A DNA stretch of 64,000 nucleotides, from assembly GCF_004138295.1 (NCBI RefSeq), contig NZ_SCFM01000014.1, positions 93,764 to 157,763 of the forward strand, written 5' to 3'. Positions 18,061 through 25,496 of this stretch are shown here, piece after piece (position 1 is the first letter of the stretch; the number at the start of each line of letters is the position of its first letter). A program made the translations under genes and the position numbers. The stretch is from Ectobacillus funiculus (lineage in GTDB: Bacteria > Bacillota > Bacilli > Bacillales > Bacillaceae_G). The notes beneath the pieces are model-generated. The model searched no databases and was not told the DNA's origin. It saw only the letters and a program-made list of their open reading frames with translations.

Positions 18061-18906
18061 ATGAATGGGGTAGCGGAAATCGGTTGGTTAGCTGAGCATT
18101 ACAATAGTGAAGCGGTCCGCATTATTGACTGCCGCTTTCAATTAGGTGATCCCTCTTGGGGAAGAAAACAATATGAAGAGGAGCATCTTCCATATGCGCT
18201 CTATTTTGACTTGAATAAGGATTTGTCGGGTGAGGTTGGCGTACATGGAGGACGCCACCCATTGCCTGATATTGAGCTGTTCGCAAGGAAAATAGGCGCA
18301 GCAGGAATTGATAAGCATACGACCGTAATTGCATATGACAGTCAAAATGGAGCAATGGCTTCCCGGCTTTGGTGGCTGCTTACGTATCTTGGGCATGAAA
18401 AGGTATATATTCTAAACGGCGGCTTTACAGCTTGGAAGCAGGCAGGATTACCGACAACAGATGCCATCCCTGTTTTTGAAAGCAAAGAGTTCCTTCCGCA
18501 TCTGCAGTCAGATATGCTTGTTAGTATGGCAGATGTTAAGAATAGAATTGAAAGTGGCGCAGACTTCTTATTAATCGATTCACGTGAACCGATCCGTTAT
18601 GCAGGAATTGAGGAGCCGATTGACCGTAAGGCTGGACATATCCCAACAGCTGTAAACAGCTTTTGGATGGACGGTGTGAGTGCAGAAGGAGTATTTCAAG
18701 GTGAAAAAGAGCAAGAAGCGCGTTTTTGCATGTTTGACAAGGAAAAGGAAACAATTGTATATTGTGGGTCAGGTGTAACAGCATGTCCGAATGTGCTCGC
18801 GCTTAAGATGGCTGGCTTTCAAGATGTAAAGCTCTATGCCGGAAGCTGGAGTGATTGGATTTCATACGATGAAAATATTGTAGAAAAAACGCAAAAGATA
18901 AAATGA
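18061..18906 (+). CDS. Tandem-rhodanese sulfurtransferase
   Basis: A 281-aa protein with two rhodanese domains. The N-terminal one (about 1-130) is inactive but conserved (RIIDCRFQLGDPSWGR, HLPYALYFDLNKDLSG, VIAYDS). The C-terminal domain (about 155-275) ends in the catalytic loop CGSGVTACPNVLAL. A CGSGVTA loop is typical of 3-mercaptopyruvate sulfurtransferases, while thiosulfate enzymes usually have CRKGVTA. It would transfer sulfur from mercaptopyruvate or thiosulfate to thiophilic acceptors in the cytosol. TAGGAGGAGAACAGG gives a strong ribosome site. Confidence 0.9.
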   Translation: MNGVAEIGWLAEHYNSEAVRIIDCRFQLGDPSWGRKQYEEEHLPYALYFDLNKDLSGEVGVHGGRHPLPDIELFARKIGAAGIDKHTTVIAYDSQNGAMASRLWWLLTYLGHEKVYILNGGFTAWKQAGLPTTDAIPVFESKEFLPHLQSDMLVSMADVKNRIESGADFLLIDSREPIRYAGIEEPIDRKAGHIPTAVNSFWMDGVSAEGVFQGEKEQEARFCMFDKEKETIVYCGSGVTACPNVLALKMAGFQDVKLYAGSWSDWISYDENIVEKTQKIK

Positions 18907-18981
18907 ATTAGGCTGTTGCGTATGCGCCTGCTTTGTATTACAATAAATTACACAGAGTTAAACAAACGCTTTGAAAACGGT

Positions 18982-19010
18982 TTTACATGATAAAGCGAGT
19001 ATGTTACTAT
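18982..19010 (+). promoter_or_regulatory. Promoter of the 6S-like RNA
   Basis: TTTACA (18982-18987), 17 bp, TACTAT (19005-19010). A consensus TATAAT overlaps at 19008-19013 with longer spacing. Confidence 0.55.
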
Positions 19011-19017
19011 AATATTA

Positions 19018-19205
19018 AAAGAAACATCCTGCCGTGTACGTATCTTTTTTATGTCTTAAACCAACGGTGTAAATACGGAAGTTCGATATTTAAGTACTGC
19101 CATCACGCCTTGTTGCAAGGAAGATGAAGGTGCTTGTGAGAGCATCCCCCTGCGAGAGCGGGTTTACGGACATATTCAAGCAACGGCACAAGCGGGGTTT
19201 CCTAA
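19018..19205 (+). ncRNA. Candidate 6S RNA
   Basis: A transcript of about 190 nt between a promoter and a terminator, with no good reading frame and a long rod-like fold. The ends pair (CCTGC with GCGGG, GTGT with GCAC); an unpaired stretch follows on both sides (a central bubble), then TATGTC pairs with GACATA and AAACC with GGTTT, with inner hairpins CCTTG-TTG-CAAGG and GGTGCT/AGCATC. Closing stem, central bubble and long terminal stem at this length are the plan of bacterial 6S RNA, which mimics an open promoter and binds sigma-A RNA polymerase. The assignment is from structure; I could not compare sequences. Confidence 0.55.
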
Positions 19206-19240
19206 CCTTACGTAATTACGCGTGAGGTTTTTATTTTTTT
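19204..19240 (+). terminator. Terminator of the 6S-like RNA
   Basis: AACCTTACG pairs with CGTGAGGTT (one G-T), followed by TTTATTTTTTT. It lies just upstream of the ypcP ribosome site, so ypcP needs read-through or its own promoter. Confidence 0.8.
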
Positions 19241-19260
19241 GTAGGAGAGAGACGAGAAGA

Positions 19261-20118
19261 ATGAAAAAGGTATTATTAATAGATGGGATGGCGCTTTTAT
19301 TCCGCTCCTTTTACGCAACAAGTGTATATGGCCGATATATGGAGACAAAAAGCGGCGTGCCGACGAATGGTGTAAATGGTTTTGTAAAACATGTTACGGC
19401 AGCGGTTCAAGCTGTGCAGCCGACTCATGCGGTTGCCTGTTGGGACATGGGAAGTACGACTTTTCGAACGGAATCATATGAACATTATAAAGCAAACAGA
19501 GCAGCTCCCCCAGATGAACTCATTCCGCAATTTGATTTGGTGAAGGAAGCGTCAGCGATGCTGGGTATGCCCAATATAGGGTTAAAAGGCTATGAGGCAG
19601 ATGACTGTATTGGAACGCTTGCCAAGCAATATGCATCCGAAGCAGAGGTAATGATTTTAACCGGCGATACTGATCTTCTTCAGCTCGCTAACGAGACAGT
19701 TACCATTATGCTGTTGCAAAAGGGGATGGGAAATTACAAATATTACACACCGGAAGTGATTTTTGAGGAGAGAGGCATAAAGCCATGGCAAATCGTCCAT
19801 GTTAAAGCCTTTATGGGTGATACGAGTGACAATTATCCCGGTGTAAAAGGAATTGGAGAAAAAACGGCGCATAGGCTGATTCAGCAATTCGGTACCACAG
19901 AAGGTGTATTGCAAAATCTAGCACATCTTACAAAAGCGCAACAAACAAAAATAGAGAATGATTTAGAAAACCTTCAGTTATCTCTTCAACTGGCGGCGAT
20001 ACATTGTGAAGTACCAATTGTTTGCTCTCTGGATGAAGCGTTGCTCGATTGGAATGAACAGCGTATCCAAACGGTATATAGAGCGATGGAGTGGCGAGAT
20101 CCATTTGTGCGCGGGTAG
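19261..20118 (+). CDS. ypcP: 5'-3' exonuclease, Pol I N-domain type (YpcP)
   Basis: A 285-aa stand-alone flap/5' nuclease. It shows VLLIDGMALLFRSFYA, the acidic cluster YEADDCIGTLA and TGDTDLLQL, and the helix-hairpin-helix MGDTSDNYPGVKGIGEKTA. These residues bind two divalent metals and the template. It removes RNA primers or flaps during Okazaki fragment maturation in parallel with DNA polymerase I. The ATG at 19261 has GGAGAGAGACGAGAAGA upstream; the frame continues to 19222 but that part lies inside the preceding terminator. Confidence 0.93.
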   Translation: MKKVLLIDGMALLFRSFYATSVYGRYMETKSGVPTNGVNGFVKHVTAAVQAVQPTHAVACWDMGSTTFRTESYEHYKANRAAPPDELIPQFDLVKEASAMLGMPNIGLKGYEADDCIGTLAKQYASEAEVMILTGDTDLLQLANETVTIMLLQKGMGNYKYYTPEVIFEERGIKPWQIVHVKAFMGDTSDNYPGVKGIGEKTAHRLIQQFGTTEGVLQNLAHLTKAQQTKIENDLENLQLSLQLAAIHCEVPIVCSLDEALLDWNEQRIQTVYRAMEWRDPFVRG

Positions 20119-20145
20119 GAAGCCTGAACATGGCTATGTTTTATT

Positions 20146-20225
20146 TACAGAATACAGTATAAGTAGGGCTACACCTCTGTCTTCGCCCGGGGAGCGGGGC
20201 TCGTCAATCGTCGAGTTTTCTTTAC
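20146..20225 (+). repeat. Family A repeat, 3' part
   Basis: Only the right half remains, from AATACAGTATAAGTAGGG to CGAGTTTTCTTTAC; fused directly to a family B remnant. Confidence 0.8.
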
Positions 20226-20274
20226 AAGATAAGAAAGTATAACTTTTCGGGCCTTGTCCACTTTTCTTATATTT
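20226..20274 (+). repeat. Family B repeat, deleted copy
   Basis: AAGATAAGAAAGTATAAC joined to CCTTGTCCACTTTTCTTA with the middle 100 bp missing. Confidence 0.75.
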
Positions 20275-20346
20275 CTTCCCTATTTTCAGGGTCCCCTAAA
20301 CAATGTATGATAAGAGTGGGAATGAAATTTTTAGAGGAGAGGCACC

Positions 20347-20607
20347 ATGGGGACAGTACAAGACTATCTTTTCCACCTGCAAACAAAAGGGTTTAAGCTT
20401 TCACAGGAAGCGCTTGGGTTTATTATGTTTGGACAAAAATATACAGGGGCTTCGGACAAAATTGTGAAGATAGCGATTGAGGCAACCTTAAAGCATCAGC
20501 GTGATTTTGATGGCAGTTATTTTATTGCTTTGTTAGAAGGCTTGAAAAGAGATCATATTGAGGATGAAAAAAGCGCACAGGCATATGTACGCAGGCTCGA
20601 ATCCTGA
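20347..20607 (+). CDS. DUF6123-like small protein
   Basis: An 86-aa soluble helical protein (MGTVQDYLFHLQTKGFKLSQEALGFIMFGQKYTGA...). I believe it belongs to the small Bacillus family DUF6123, but could not confirm this. TAGAGGAGAGGCACC precedes the ATG. The last codons lie inside a terminator palindrome shared with the convergent exporter gene; as a result both proteins contain EKSAQA near their ends. Function unknown. Confidence 0.75.
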   Translation: MGTVQDYLFHLQTKGFKLSQEALGFIMFGQKYTGASDKIVKIAIEATLKHQRDFDGSYFIALLEGLKRDHIEDEKSAQAYVRRLES

Positions 20608-20633
20608 GCTTACGCAGCCTGTGCGCTTTTTTC
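20571..20633. terminator. Bidirectional terminator embedded in two coding ends
   Basis: AAGCGCACAGGC (20571-20582) and GCCTGTGCGCTT (20617-20628) form a 12-bp perfect stem. A-runs and T-runs flank both sides. The stem encodes KSAQA on both strands. Confidence 0.85.
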
Positions 20634-21521
20634 TTTTTGTTTGCTGGGTAGTTCTACTAGAATCATGCCGAGGAAGATGCAAGCGCAGCCGATTATTGTT
20701 GCTGAGGACAACTGTTCATTGTTTACAAGCATTGCTGTTAAAGCAGCGAATACCGGTTCTATTACTAAAATCATCGCTACCTTGGTAGGTGAGATACTTT
20801 TTTGTGCGGCTGTTTGAATAAAAAAGGCGAGAGCGGTCGCGAAGACAGATGTTAAAAAGAGTGCGAATAAAAATGAATTGTTTTGCCATAAATCGTTAGA
20901 TAGGGCGCGTTCCCAATCCTCAAATATAATTGCACAAATTGTAGAGAGAGTCCCTACTGTTAATATTTGCACGGTACTTAAGAAGAGCGGTGAAAGTGTG
21001 TGTGAATAGGCCCCATTTATGAGTATGTGAAGCGCAAAGGAAACCGCGCAACATAGCACCAGGATGTCTCCTTGATTCAAACGAAAGGAATTCTCTGCTG
21101 TTAGTAAAAATAATCCAGCCGTTGCCGTTAGGATACCAATTATGGCAAATAACCCTGTTTTTTGTTTTAAAAAAATATATGAAACAATGGGAATCATTAC
21201 AATGCTCAACCCTGTTAAAAAACCAGCCTTAGATGAGGTAGTATACAGTAAGCCAAATGTTTGGAATAAATAGCCTCCAAACAAGAAAAAACCAATGAGT
21301 GCACCAGATATAATGTCTTTGCGTGAAATAGAGACAGTTGCTCGTTTGGTATATATCATTTGAATGATGAGTAAGATAAACCCGGCAATGAGAAAACGAA
21401 TCGCGTTAAATGTGAACGGTTGTACAAGTGATATGGCATGTTGTACGACAACAAACGTTGCTCCCCATATAAGGGTAACAAACAGAAGCGATACGTGAGC
21501 AATCCATTTTTTGCTTAACAT
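20610..21521 (-). CDS. EamA/DMT-family transporter
   Basis: A 303-aa membrane protein with ten hydrophobic segments arranged as two EamA repeats. It has the usual opening VTLIWGATFVVVQ and the second-repeat features LLFLTAENSFRLNQGDILVL and the C-terminal PVFAALTAML. Members export amino acids or other metabolites; the substrate is unknown. ATG at 21521 follows the RNase H gene after only 5 bp on the minus strand, so the two form one operon. Its 3' end lies in the shared terminator palindrome. Confidence 0.88.
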   Translation of the reverse strand: MLSKKWIAHVSLLFVTLIWGATFVVVQHAISLVQPFTFNAIRFLIAGFILLIIQMIYTKRATVSISRKDIISGALIGFFLFGGYLFQTFGLLYTTSSKAGFLTGLSIVMIPIVSYIFLKQKTGLFAIIGILTATAGLFLLTAENSFRLNQGDILVLCCAVSFALHILINGAYSHTLSPLFLSTVQILTVGTLSTICAIIFEDWERALSNDLWQNNSFLFALFLTSVFATALAFFIQTAAQKSISPTKVAMILVIEPVFAALTAMLVNNEQLSSATIIGCACIFLGMILVELPSKQKEKSAQAA

Positions 21522-21526
21522 GTTAA

Positions 21527-21922
21527 TTATCTTTGCTCATTTTGCAGGATGGCTCTACGCGCAAGCTCATCTGCAACTTTATTTTGACTGCTTGGAATCC
21601 ACTTAATGAAAAATAAATCAAACTGTTCCACGAGCCGGAATGCTTCTTCTAACAATGGCAGAAAAGTTTTGTTTTTTACATATTGTTTTTCAAGTGCTCG
21701 TTCTACAAGCTGTGAATCCGTGCGAAAAGAGACAACCTTAAAATTATGCTCAAGACAATACTGCAAAGCGATGAGCAGTGAACGACATTCTGCTTCATGA
21801 TTACTCATAATTCCAAGCGGCATGGACAGTTGTACTGGTTGCGGAATTCCTTTTATAAAAACACCCGCACCAGATGGTCCTGGGTTCCCTTTTGATGCTC
21901 CATCAATATATACTTCGATCAA
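21527..21922 (-). CDS. RNase HI-family protein, short form
   Basis: A 131-aa RNase H fold. The four acidic residues of the catalytic set can be placed: D in YIDGASKGNPGPSG, E in SNHEAECRSLL, D in FRTDSQLVERAL and D in VADELARRA, so it should be active on RNA of RNA-DNA hybrids. The start is TTG at 21922, with GGAGG 7 nt upstream. A second, longer RNase H-like gene (ypeP) lies 570 bp away on the other strand. First gene of an operon with the EamA exporter. Confidence 0.88.
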   Translation of the reverse strand: MIEVYIDGASKGNPGPSGAGVFIKGIPQPVQLSMPLGIMSNHEAECRSLLIALQYCLEHNFKVVSFRTDSQLVERALEKQYVKNKTFLPLLEEAFRLVEQFDLFFIKWIPSSQNKVADELARRAILQNEQR

Positions 21923-22186
21923 AGCCTTACCTCCATTTTTCCATTAGGAAAATATAATTCATTTACCAAAATGATGTCGCAATCTGTATGCGATTATAAC
22001 TCTATCATGTTTGTTGCTGTAAATCGAGAGGTTTATCATGTTTTGGGTATAATAAGGATAGATAGATTATTGCATTTGTCCGGTAAACCGGAGCAGGCAA
22101 TAATGAATGCAAAACAAGAGCTCTTCAAGTTATATGCATGAAATTGGAAATTTATTGTAAAATAAAGGGAATAGGTCCATTTCTTG

Positions 22187-22320
22187 TACTTTAAGAAAGT
22201 ATAAATTTCGAGCCGGAAGCCAATTCGACGTAGTAAGAAATTTTAGGCATAAAGTATAAGTGCAACTACGCTGCTGTCTTCGCCCAAAGGCGGGGCTCGC
22301 CAATCAGCGAGTTTTCTTTA
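22187..22320 (+). repeat. Family A repeat, copy 4
   Basis: Full 134-bp unit; arm bases TTTCGAGCC differ from other copies and its right arm reads AGTAAGAAA. Tandem with the next. The bases 21923-22186 upstream hold no other feature that I can support. Confidence 0.88.
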
Positions 22321-22454
22321 CACTGTAAGAAAGTATAAATTTCCAGCTGGAAGTGAATTCGACGTAGTCGGAAATTTTAGGAATACAGTATAAGTGCAAC
22401 TACGCTTCTGTCTTCGCCCAAAGGCAGGGCTCGCCAATCAGCGAGTTTTCTTTA
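22321..22454 (+). repeat. Family A repeat, copy 5
   Basis: Full unit with matched arms TTTCCAGC / GTCGGAAA. Confidence 0.9.
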
Positions 22455-22489
22455 TTAAAATACTTATTTAAAGATAAAGGAGAAGGTTC

Positions 22490-23149
22490 ATGAAATATAA
22501 AATTGAGTGGACATATAAGATAAAGAATGGAAGTGAGACGGTTCTGACAACCGATTTTCTCCGCTTAGAGGAGGCACTGCACTTTGCAAATGATTTTGAA
22601 AAGACAGGAAGAGTCAAGGAACTGAATTTTTATGATGAAGTCGGAACACATTGGACGAAGAAGGAGGCAGAGAAGCTCGCGAGAAAGATCGAGGAAGAGC
22701 CGCACGATATTGTGATGTATTTTGATGGAGGCTATGATTTGCAAACGAGGGAAACGGGTGTTGGGGTTAGCATATATTATGTTAAGAACGGAAAAACATA
22801 CCGCGTGCGCCGCAATGGGCAATTAACAGGTTTAGAAAATAACAATGAGGCTGAATATGCTGCCTTATTATATGGCATGGGGCTTTTGGAAGAGCTGGGA
22901 GTACGGTATCAGACTATAGTACTAAAGGGCGATTCGCAGGTTGTGTTAAAGCAGCTGTCTGGCGAATGGCCGTGCTATGAAGAAAACCTAAATCGGTATC
23001 TTGACCGTGTAGAACAAAAGGCAGCGGATATGCAGCTGCGCTTTTCATATGAGCCGGTTTCAAGAAAGGCGAACAAGGAAGCGCATCAGCTGGCATCACA
23101 GGCATTGCAGGGTATTGTGATTGATAGCCATGCGGCAGTGGAGGAGTGA
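22490..23149 (+). CDS. ypeP: YpeP-like RNase H-family protein
   Basis: A 219-aa protein. Residues 1-75 form an extra N-terminal domain (IEWTYKIKNGSETVLTTDFL, ending in HWTKKEAEKLARK). The RNase H domain follows, with VMYFDGGYDLQT, NNEAEYAALLYGM, LKGDSQVVLKQL and the late SRKANKEAHQLA. The final acidic residue seems replaced (N/E in KANKEAHQ), while the first three are kept, so activity is uncertain. AAAGGAGAAGG precedes the ATG. It overlaps nothing and is followed by the ypeQ-like zinc-finger gene after 4 nt. Confidence 0.85.
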   Translation: MKYKIEWTYKIKNGSETVLTTDFLRLEEALHFANDFEKTGRVKELNFYDEVGTHWTKKEAEKLARKIEEEPHDIVMYFDGGYDLQTRETGVGVSIYYVKNGKTYRVRRNGQLTGLENNNEAEYAALLYGMGLLEELGVRYQTIVLKGDSQVVLKQLSGEWPCYEENLNRYLDRVEQKAADMQLRFSYEPVSRKANKEAHQLASQALQGIVIDSHAAVEE

Positions 23150-23153
23150 AAGA

Positions 23154-23342
23154 GTGAGTAAGTCGTTAAACCGAAAGCAGTGGATTGGAGAGGTGCATCA
23201 GCTGCTCGACACGTATTGCGATGGCTGCTTTCTAAATAGCCATTTCCGAAAGGAGAACGGTCCACGATATGCACAATCATTTTGTATCAAACATTGTACT
23301 GTTGGAGAAAAGTTGAAGGATTACGGCAAAAAACTATCATGA
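23154..23342 (+). CDS. ypeQ: Zinc-finger DUF2602 protein (YpeQ-like)
   Basis: A 62-aa protein with two cysteine pairs, TYCDGCF and FCIKHCT, spaced as a small zinc ribbon. GTG at 23154 has GGAGGAG 7 nt upstream and gives MSKSLNRKQWIGEVHQLL. It follows ypeP in the same order as in B. subtilis, and the two should be coupled. Function unknown. A terminator follows at once. Confidence 0.82.
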   Translation: MSKSLNRKQWIGEVHQLLDTYCDGCFLNSHFRKENGPRYAQSFCIKHCTVGEKLKDYGKKLS

Positions 23343-23351
23343 AGCATGAAT

Positions 23352-23376
23352 AAAACCGCCGATACGGCGGTTTTTC
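23352..23376 (+). terminator. Terminator of ypeP-ypeQ
   Basis: ACCGCC-GATA-CGGCGGT stem with TTTTT. Confidence 0.85.
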
Positions 23377-23379
23377 TAG

Positions 23380-23534
23380 CAAGATAAGAAAGTATAACTT
23401 TTCGGAGCGATATCTAGCTCCCAAGACCTAAAATGGCAGACTCCGGGCTGAACCTCCGCAAAAGACAAACAGCGTCTTTTACTCCGGCCCACCCCTATGC
23501 TGCCATAAAAGGCGAACCTTGTCCGCTTTTCTTA
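23380..23534 (+). repeat. Family B repeat, full copy
   Basis: About 155 bp from AAGATAAGAAAGTATAAC to CTTGTCCGCTTTTCTTA. Inner features: CTAGCTCCCAAG, TGAACCTCCGCAAAAG and CGGCCCACCCCT. Confidence 0.85.
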
Positions 23535-23537
23535 AGA

Positions 23538-23828
23538 TTATTGCATTGCTTCATTTAGTTGGTGTTCGCATTGCTCGAGCATTTCTTCTTGTTTTGAAAG
23601 AAATGCCTCGTCGAGATCTGTTGCTATTTCCTTCATGTGTGTAAGCTGACGACGTGCTTCCTCTACTATTTTGGCCGCGTTATGCAGCTGAGCAGGATCC
23701 ATACTCATAGTGGCAGAGCCGACCACTTTCTGGGCGGATGCCACCCGCATTCCTACGTCTTCAAAGCCGTTAAAGCCATTATGAGAGGCATGGTATGGAT
23801 CTCCCGCGCCTCGTATATCTTGTGCCAT
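23538..23828 (-). CDS. DUF2564-like small protein
   Basis: A 96-aa soluble, acidic, helical protein (MAQDIRGAGDPYHASHNGFNGFEDVGMRVASAQKVVG...). The VGMRVASAQKVVGSATMSMDP block fits the Bacillus family DUF2564, as far as I recall. AGGAGGTG lies 10 nt before the ATG but is locked into a 12-bp hairpin in the leader. Function unknown; its expression appears to be controlled at the translation step or by the terminator-like leader. Confidence 0.7.
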   Translation of the reverse strand: MAQDIRGAGDPYHASHNGFNGFEDVGMRVASAQKVVGSATMSMDPAQLHNAAKIVEEARRQLTHMKEIATDLDEAFLSKQEEMLEQCEHQLNEAMQ

Positions 23829-23832
23829 AGAT

Positions 23833-23883
23833 AAAACACCTCCTGCGAGTTACTACATGTAGTTTGCGCATAGGAGGTGTTTT
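23833..23883 (-). promoter_or_regulatory. Leader hairpin hiding the ribosome site of the DUF2564-like gene
   Basis: Perfect 12-bp arms (AAAACACCTCCT, 23833-23844, and its complement, 23872-23883) enclose a nested palindrome ACTACATGTAGT. In the minus-strand mRNA the second arm is the Shine-Dalgarno sequence itself. A possible promoter, TTGATT-N19-TACATA, lies upstream, so the hairpin should be transcribed. Confidence 0.65.
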
Positions 23884-24052
23884 TTAATCTTAGGAAATGA
23901 GTATGTATTTTTTGGTTTTTCTCGTTAATCAATATGCCTGCTATTTTATATATAACCAAGGGAGGGGAATTAGGATTTCGTGTTTGATTTTTATACAAAA
24001 CAGACATGCTAGGGAAAAGAATTGAATTAGGGAAATTTTTGAGTTATTTGTT

Positions 24053-24172
24053 TACAATTTAATATATAAATTCCTATGTATCAGTTTAATTTTACATATT
24101 AGGAAATTTTATGAAAAATTGTAAATGTAACTACACCTCCGTTTTCACAATCAGTGAATTTTCTTTAAAAAT
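24053..24172 (+). repeat. Family A repeat, strongly degraded copy
   Basis: Order and key words remain (ATAAATTCC, TAGGAAATTTTAT, GTAACTACACCTCCGTTTT, CAGTGAATTTTCTTT), but many bases differ. The rest of 23884-24400 is A/T-rich with no gene that I can support. Confidence 0.6.
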
Positions 24173-24424
24173 TTTATTTTTGCTGCAAATTTTGTGAAGA
24201 ATAAACAAGGGTTTTTTATGTTCAGAATGGAATATAGATGAATAAGAAACAGGTTTCTGCAAGGGACTGAGGTTACCTTGGGGGAGATTGTTGGAAAGGG
24301 AATATTTTTGTAAGGAAGCACATTCTTCAAAAAAAGCTAACCTGTTTTTTTTGTACATGTAGCACAATCTCTTCTTGTATAAGAAAGTACGGCTGGTTAG
24401 TATGCTTAAAGGGAGGATACGAGT

Positions 24425-24721
24425 ATGTATCGAACGACGATAAACGGAAAAGAAGTAATTGTTAAACTCTCAACAAAGCTAGGAAAAGAAGTGCAGGAGC
24501 GTACTGAAATTTATGAAGCGGTACTATCGGTTGTTGAGCGCGTTCTTCCGCGAGAGAACCAGTATAATTTTGCAGTACATCACAAAAACACGGGATTAAT
24601 TATAGGTGAGGTGCATAGAGGAGAGGTAATTGTATTTTCGGTAGAGCATATTGTTGATCAGCAAAATATATTTCAGCAGCATATAAGCAATCGCTCTTTT
24701 GAGCAAGGAGCCAATTTTTAA
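24425..24721 (+). CDS. Conserved-looking 98-aa protein, unrecognised
   Basis: MYRTTINGKEVIVKLSTKLG opens with two strands and is followed by a helical segment (ERTEIYEAVLSVVERVLPRE), a strand-rich part (LIIGEVHRGEVIVFSVEHIV) and a glutamine-rich tail. No signal peptide or membrane segment. AAGGGAGGATACG precedes the ATG, and a terminator-like hairpin follows. I do not recognise the family. Confidence 0.7.
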   Translation: MYRTTINGKEVIVKLSTKLGKEVQERTEIYEAVLSVVERVLPRENQYNFAVHHKNTGLIIGEVHRGEVIVFSVEHIVDQQNIFQQHISNRSFEQGANF

Positions 24722-24776
24722 AAAGTATTGAATAAATAGAATAGAAAGTATAGCTGTATATAAGAATCACTCTTTT

Positions 24777-24803
24777 GCGTCGCTGAAAAAGGCGGCGTTT
24801 TTT
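24777..24803 (+). terminator. Terminator-like hairpin
   Basis: CGTCGC / GCGGCG (one wobble) then TTTTTT. Confidence 0.6.
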
Positions 24804-25058
24804 ATGGGAAAAGCGGACAGATTTAATGTCTGCCCAGTCACTCCTTCTATAAAAGGATTTTGCCGATTGTGCATAGGCCTCCTAGAAAGTGGCTTATGGA
24901 TACATGGTATGCAGAATAAAAGGCTAAAAAATAGCTCTCCATGACTATTAGCGGTTTTTTGAAAAAAAGAAATTGTAAAAAAATGTCTACTTAAAATACT
25001 TTCCATATGAGGGAATATTTAATAAAATTAGATTTGCATTTGGTAATCTCTTTTTAAT

Positions 25059-25072
25059 TGTAAGCGCTTTAC
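25059..25072 (+). promoter_or_regulatory. Candidate CcpA (cre) site
   Basis: TGTAAGCGCTTTAC holds the cre core AAGCGCTT; the last two consensus bases differ. It lies about 80 bp before the symporter operon, whose acetate-type substrate fits carbon catabolite control. Confidence 0.5.
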
Positions 25073-25149
25073 TAAGGTGGTTCGGGGGAGGTGTTATTTT
25101 AGCTGTCTCATGATTGCAACGGCATATAATTTGAGAGGAGAGTGTAACA

Positions 25150-25494
25150 ATGGAAGTAAAACAAGAAAGTGCTGCTCGCTCACAGACCGATGGAATCGAT
25201 TACACGCAGATTGTACAATCCCCTGAGTTTAAACAGCTGCTACAAGCGAAAAAGAAATTTATTATCCCTATGACCATCTTCTTCTTCACGTTTTATTTTA
25301 TCCTTCCGATTCTGACATCCTATTCTAATGTTTTGAACACACCCGCTATTGGAGAAATTACATGGGCTTGGGTTTTCGGATTTGCCCAGTTCGTTATGAC
25401 ATGGGCACTTTGTATCCTTTACAGCAAAAAGGCTCAGTCGTTTGATAAGCTGTCCACCGATATTTTACAAAAACTGAATAAAGGGAGGGGCTAA
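25150..25494 (+). CDS. DUF485-family membrane protein (YwcB type)
   Basis: A 114-aa inner-membrane protein with two hydrophobic hairpin segments (IPMTIFFFTFYFILPILTSY and TWAWVFGFAQFVMTWALCIL), the DUF485 plan. DUF485 genes almost always precede a sodium:solute symporter of the ActP group, and here the symporter start follows after 2 nt, within the ribosome site AGGGAGGGG. It is thought to assist or regulate the transporter. GAGAGGAGAG precedes its own ATG. Confidence 0.88.
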   Translation: MEVKQESAARSQTDGIDYTQIVQSPEFKQLLQAKKKFIIPMTIFFFTFYFILPILTSYSNVLNTPAIGEITWAWVFGFAQFVMTWALCILYSKKAQSFDKLSTDILQKLNKGRG

Positions 25495-25496
25495 TC

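Noticed and set aside
19018..19205. tmRNA or SRP RNA
   Set aside because: No tRNA-like ends or tag frame, and no conserved SRP Alu or helix 8 motifs.
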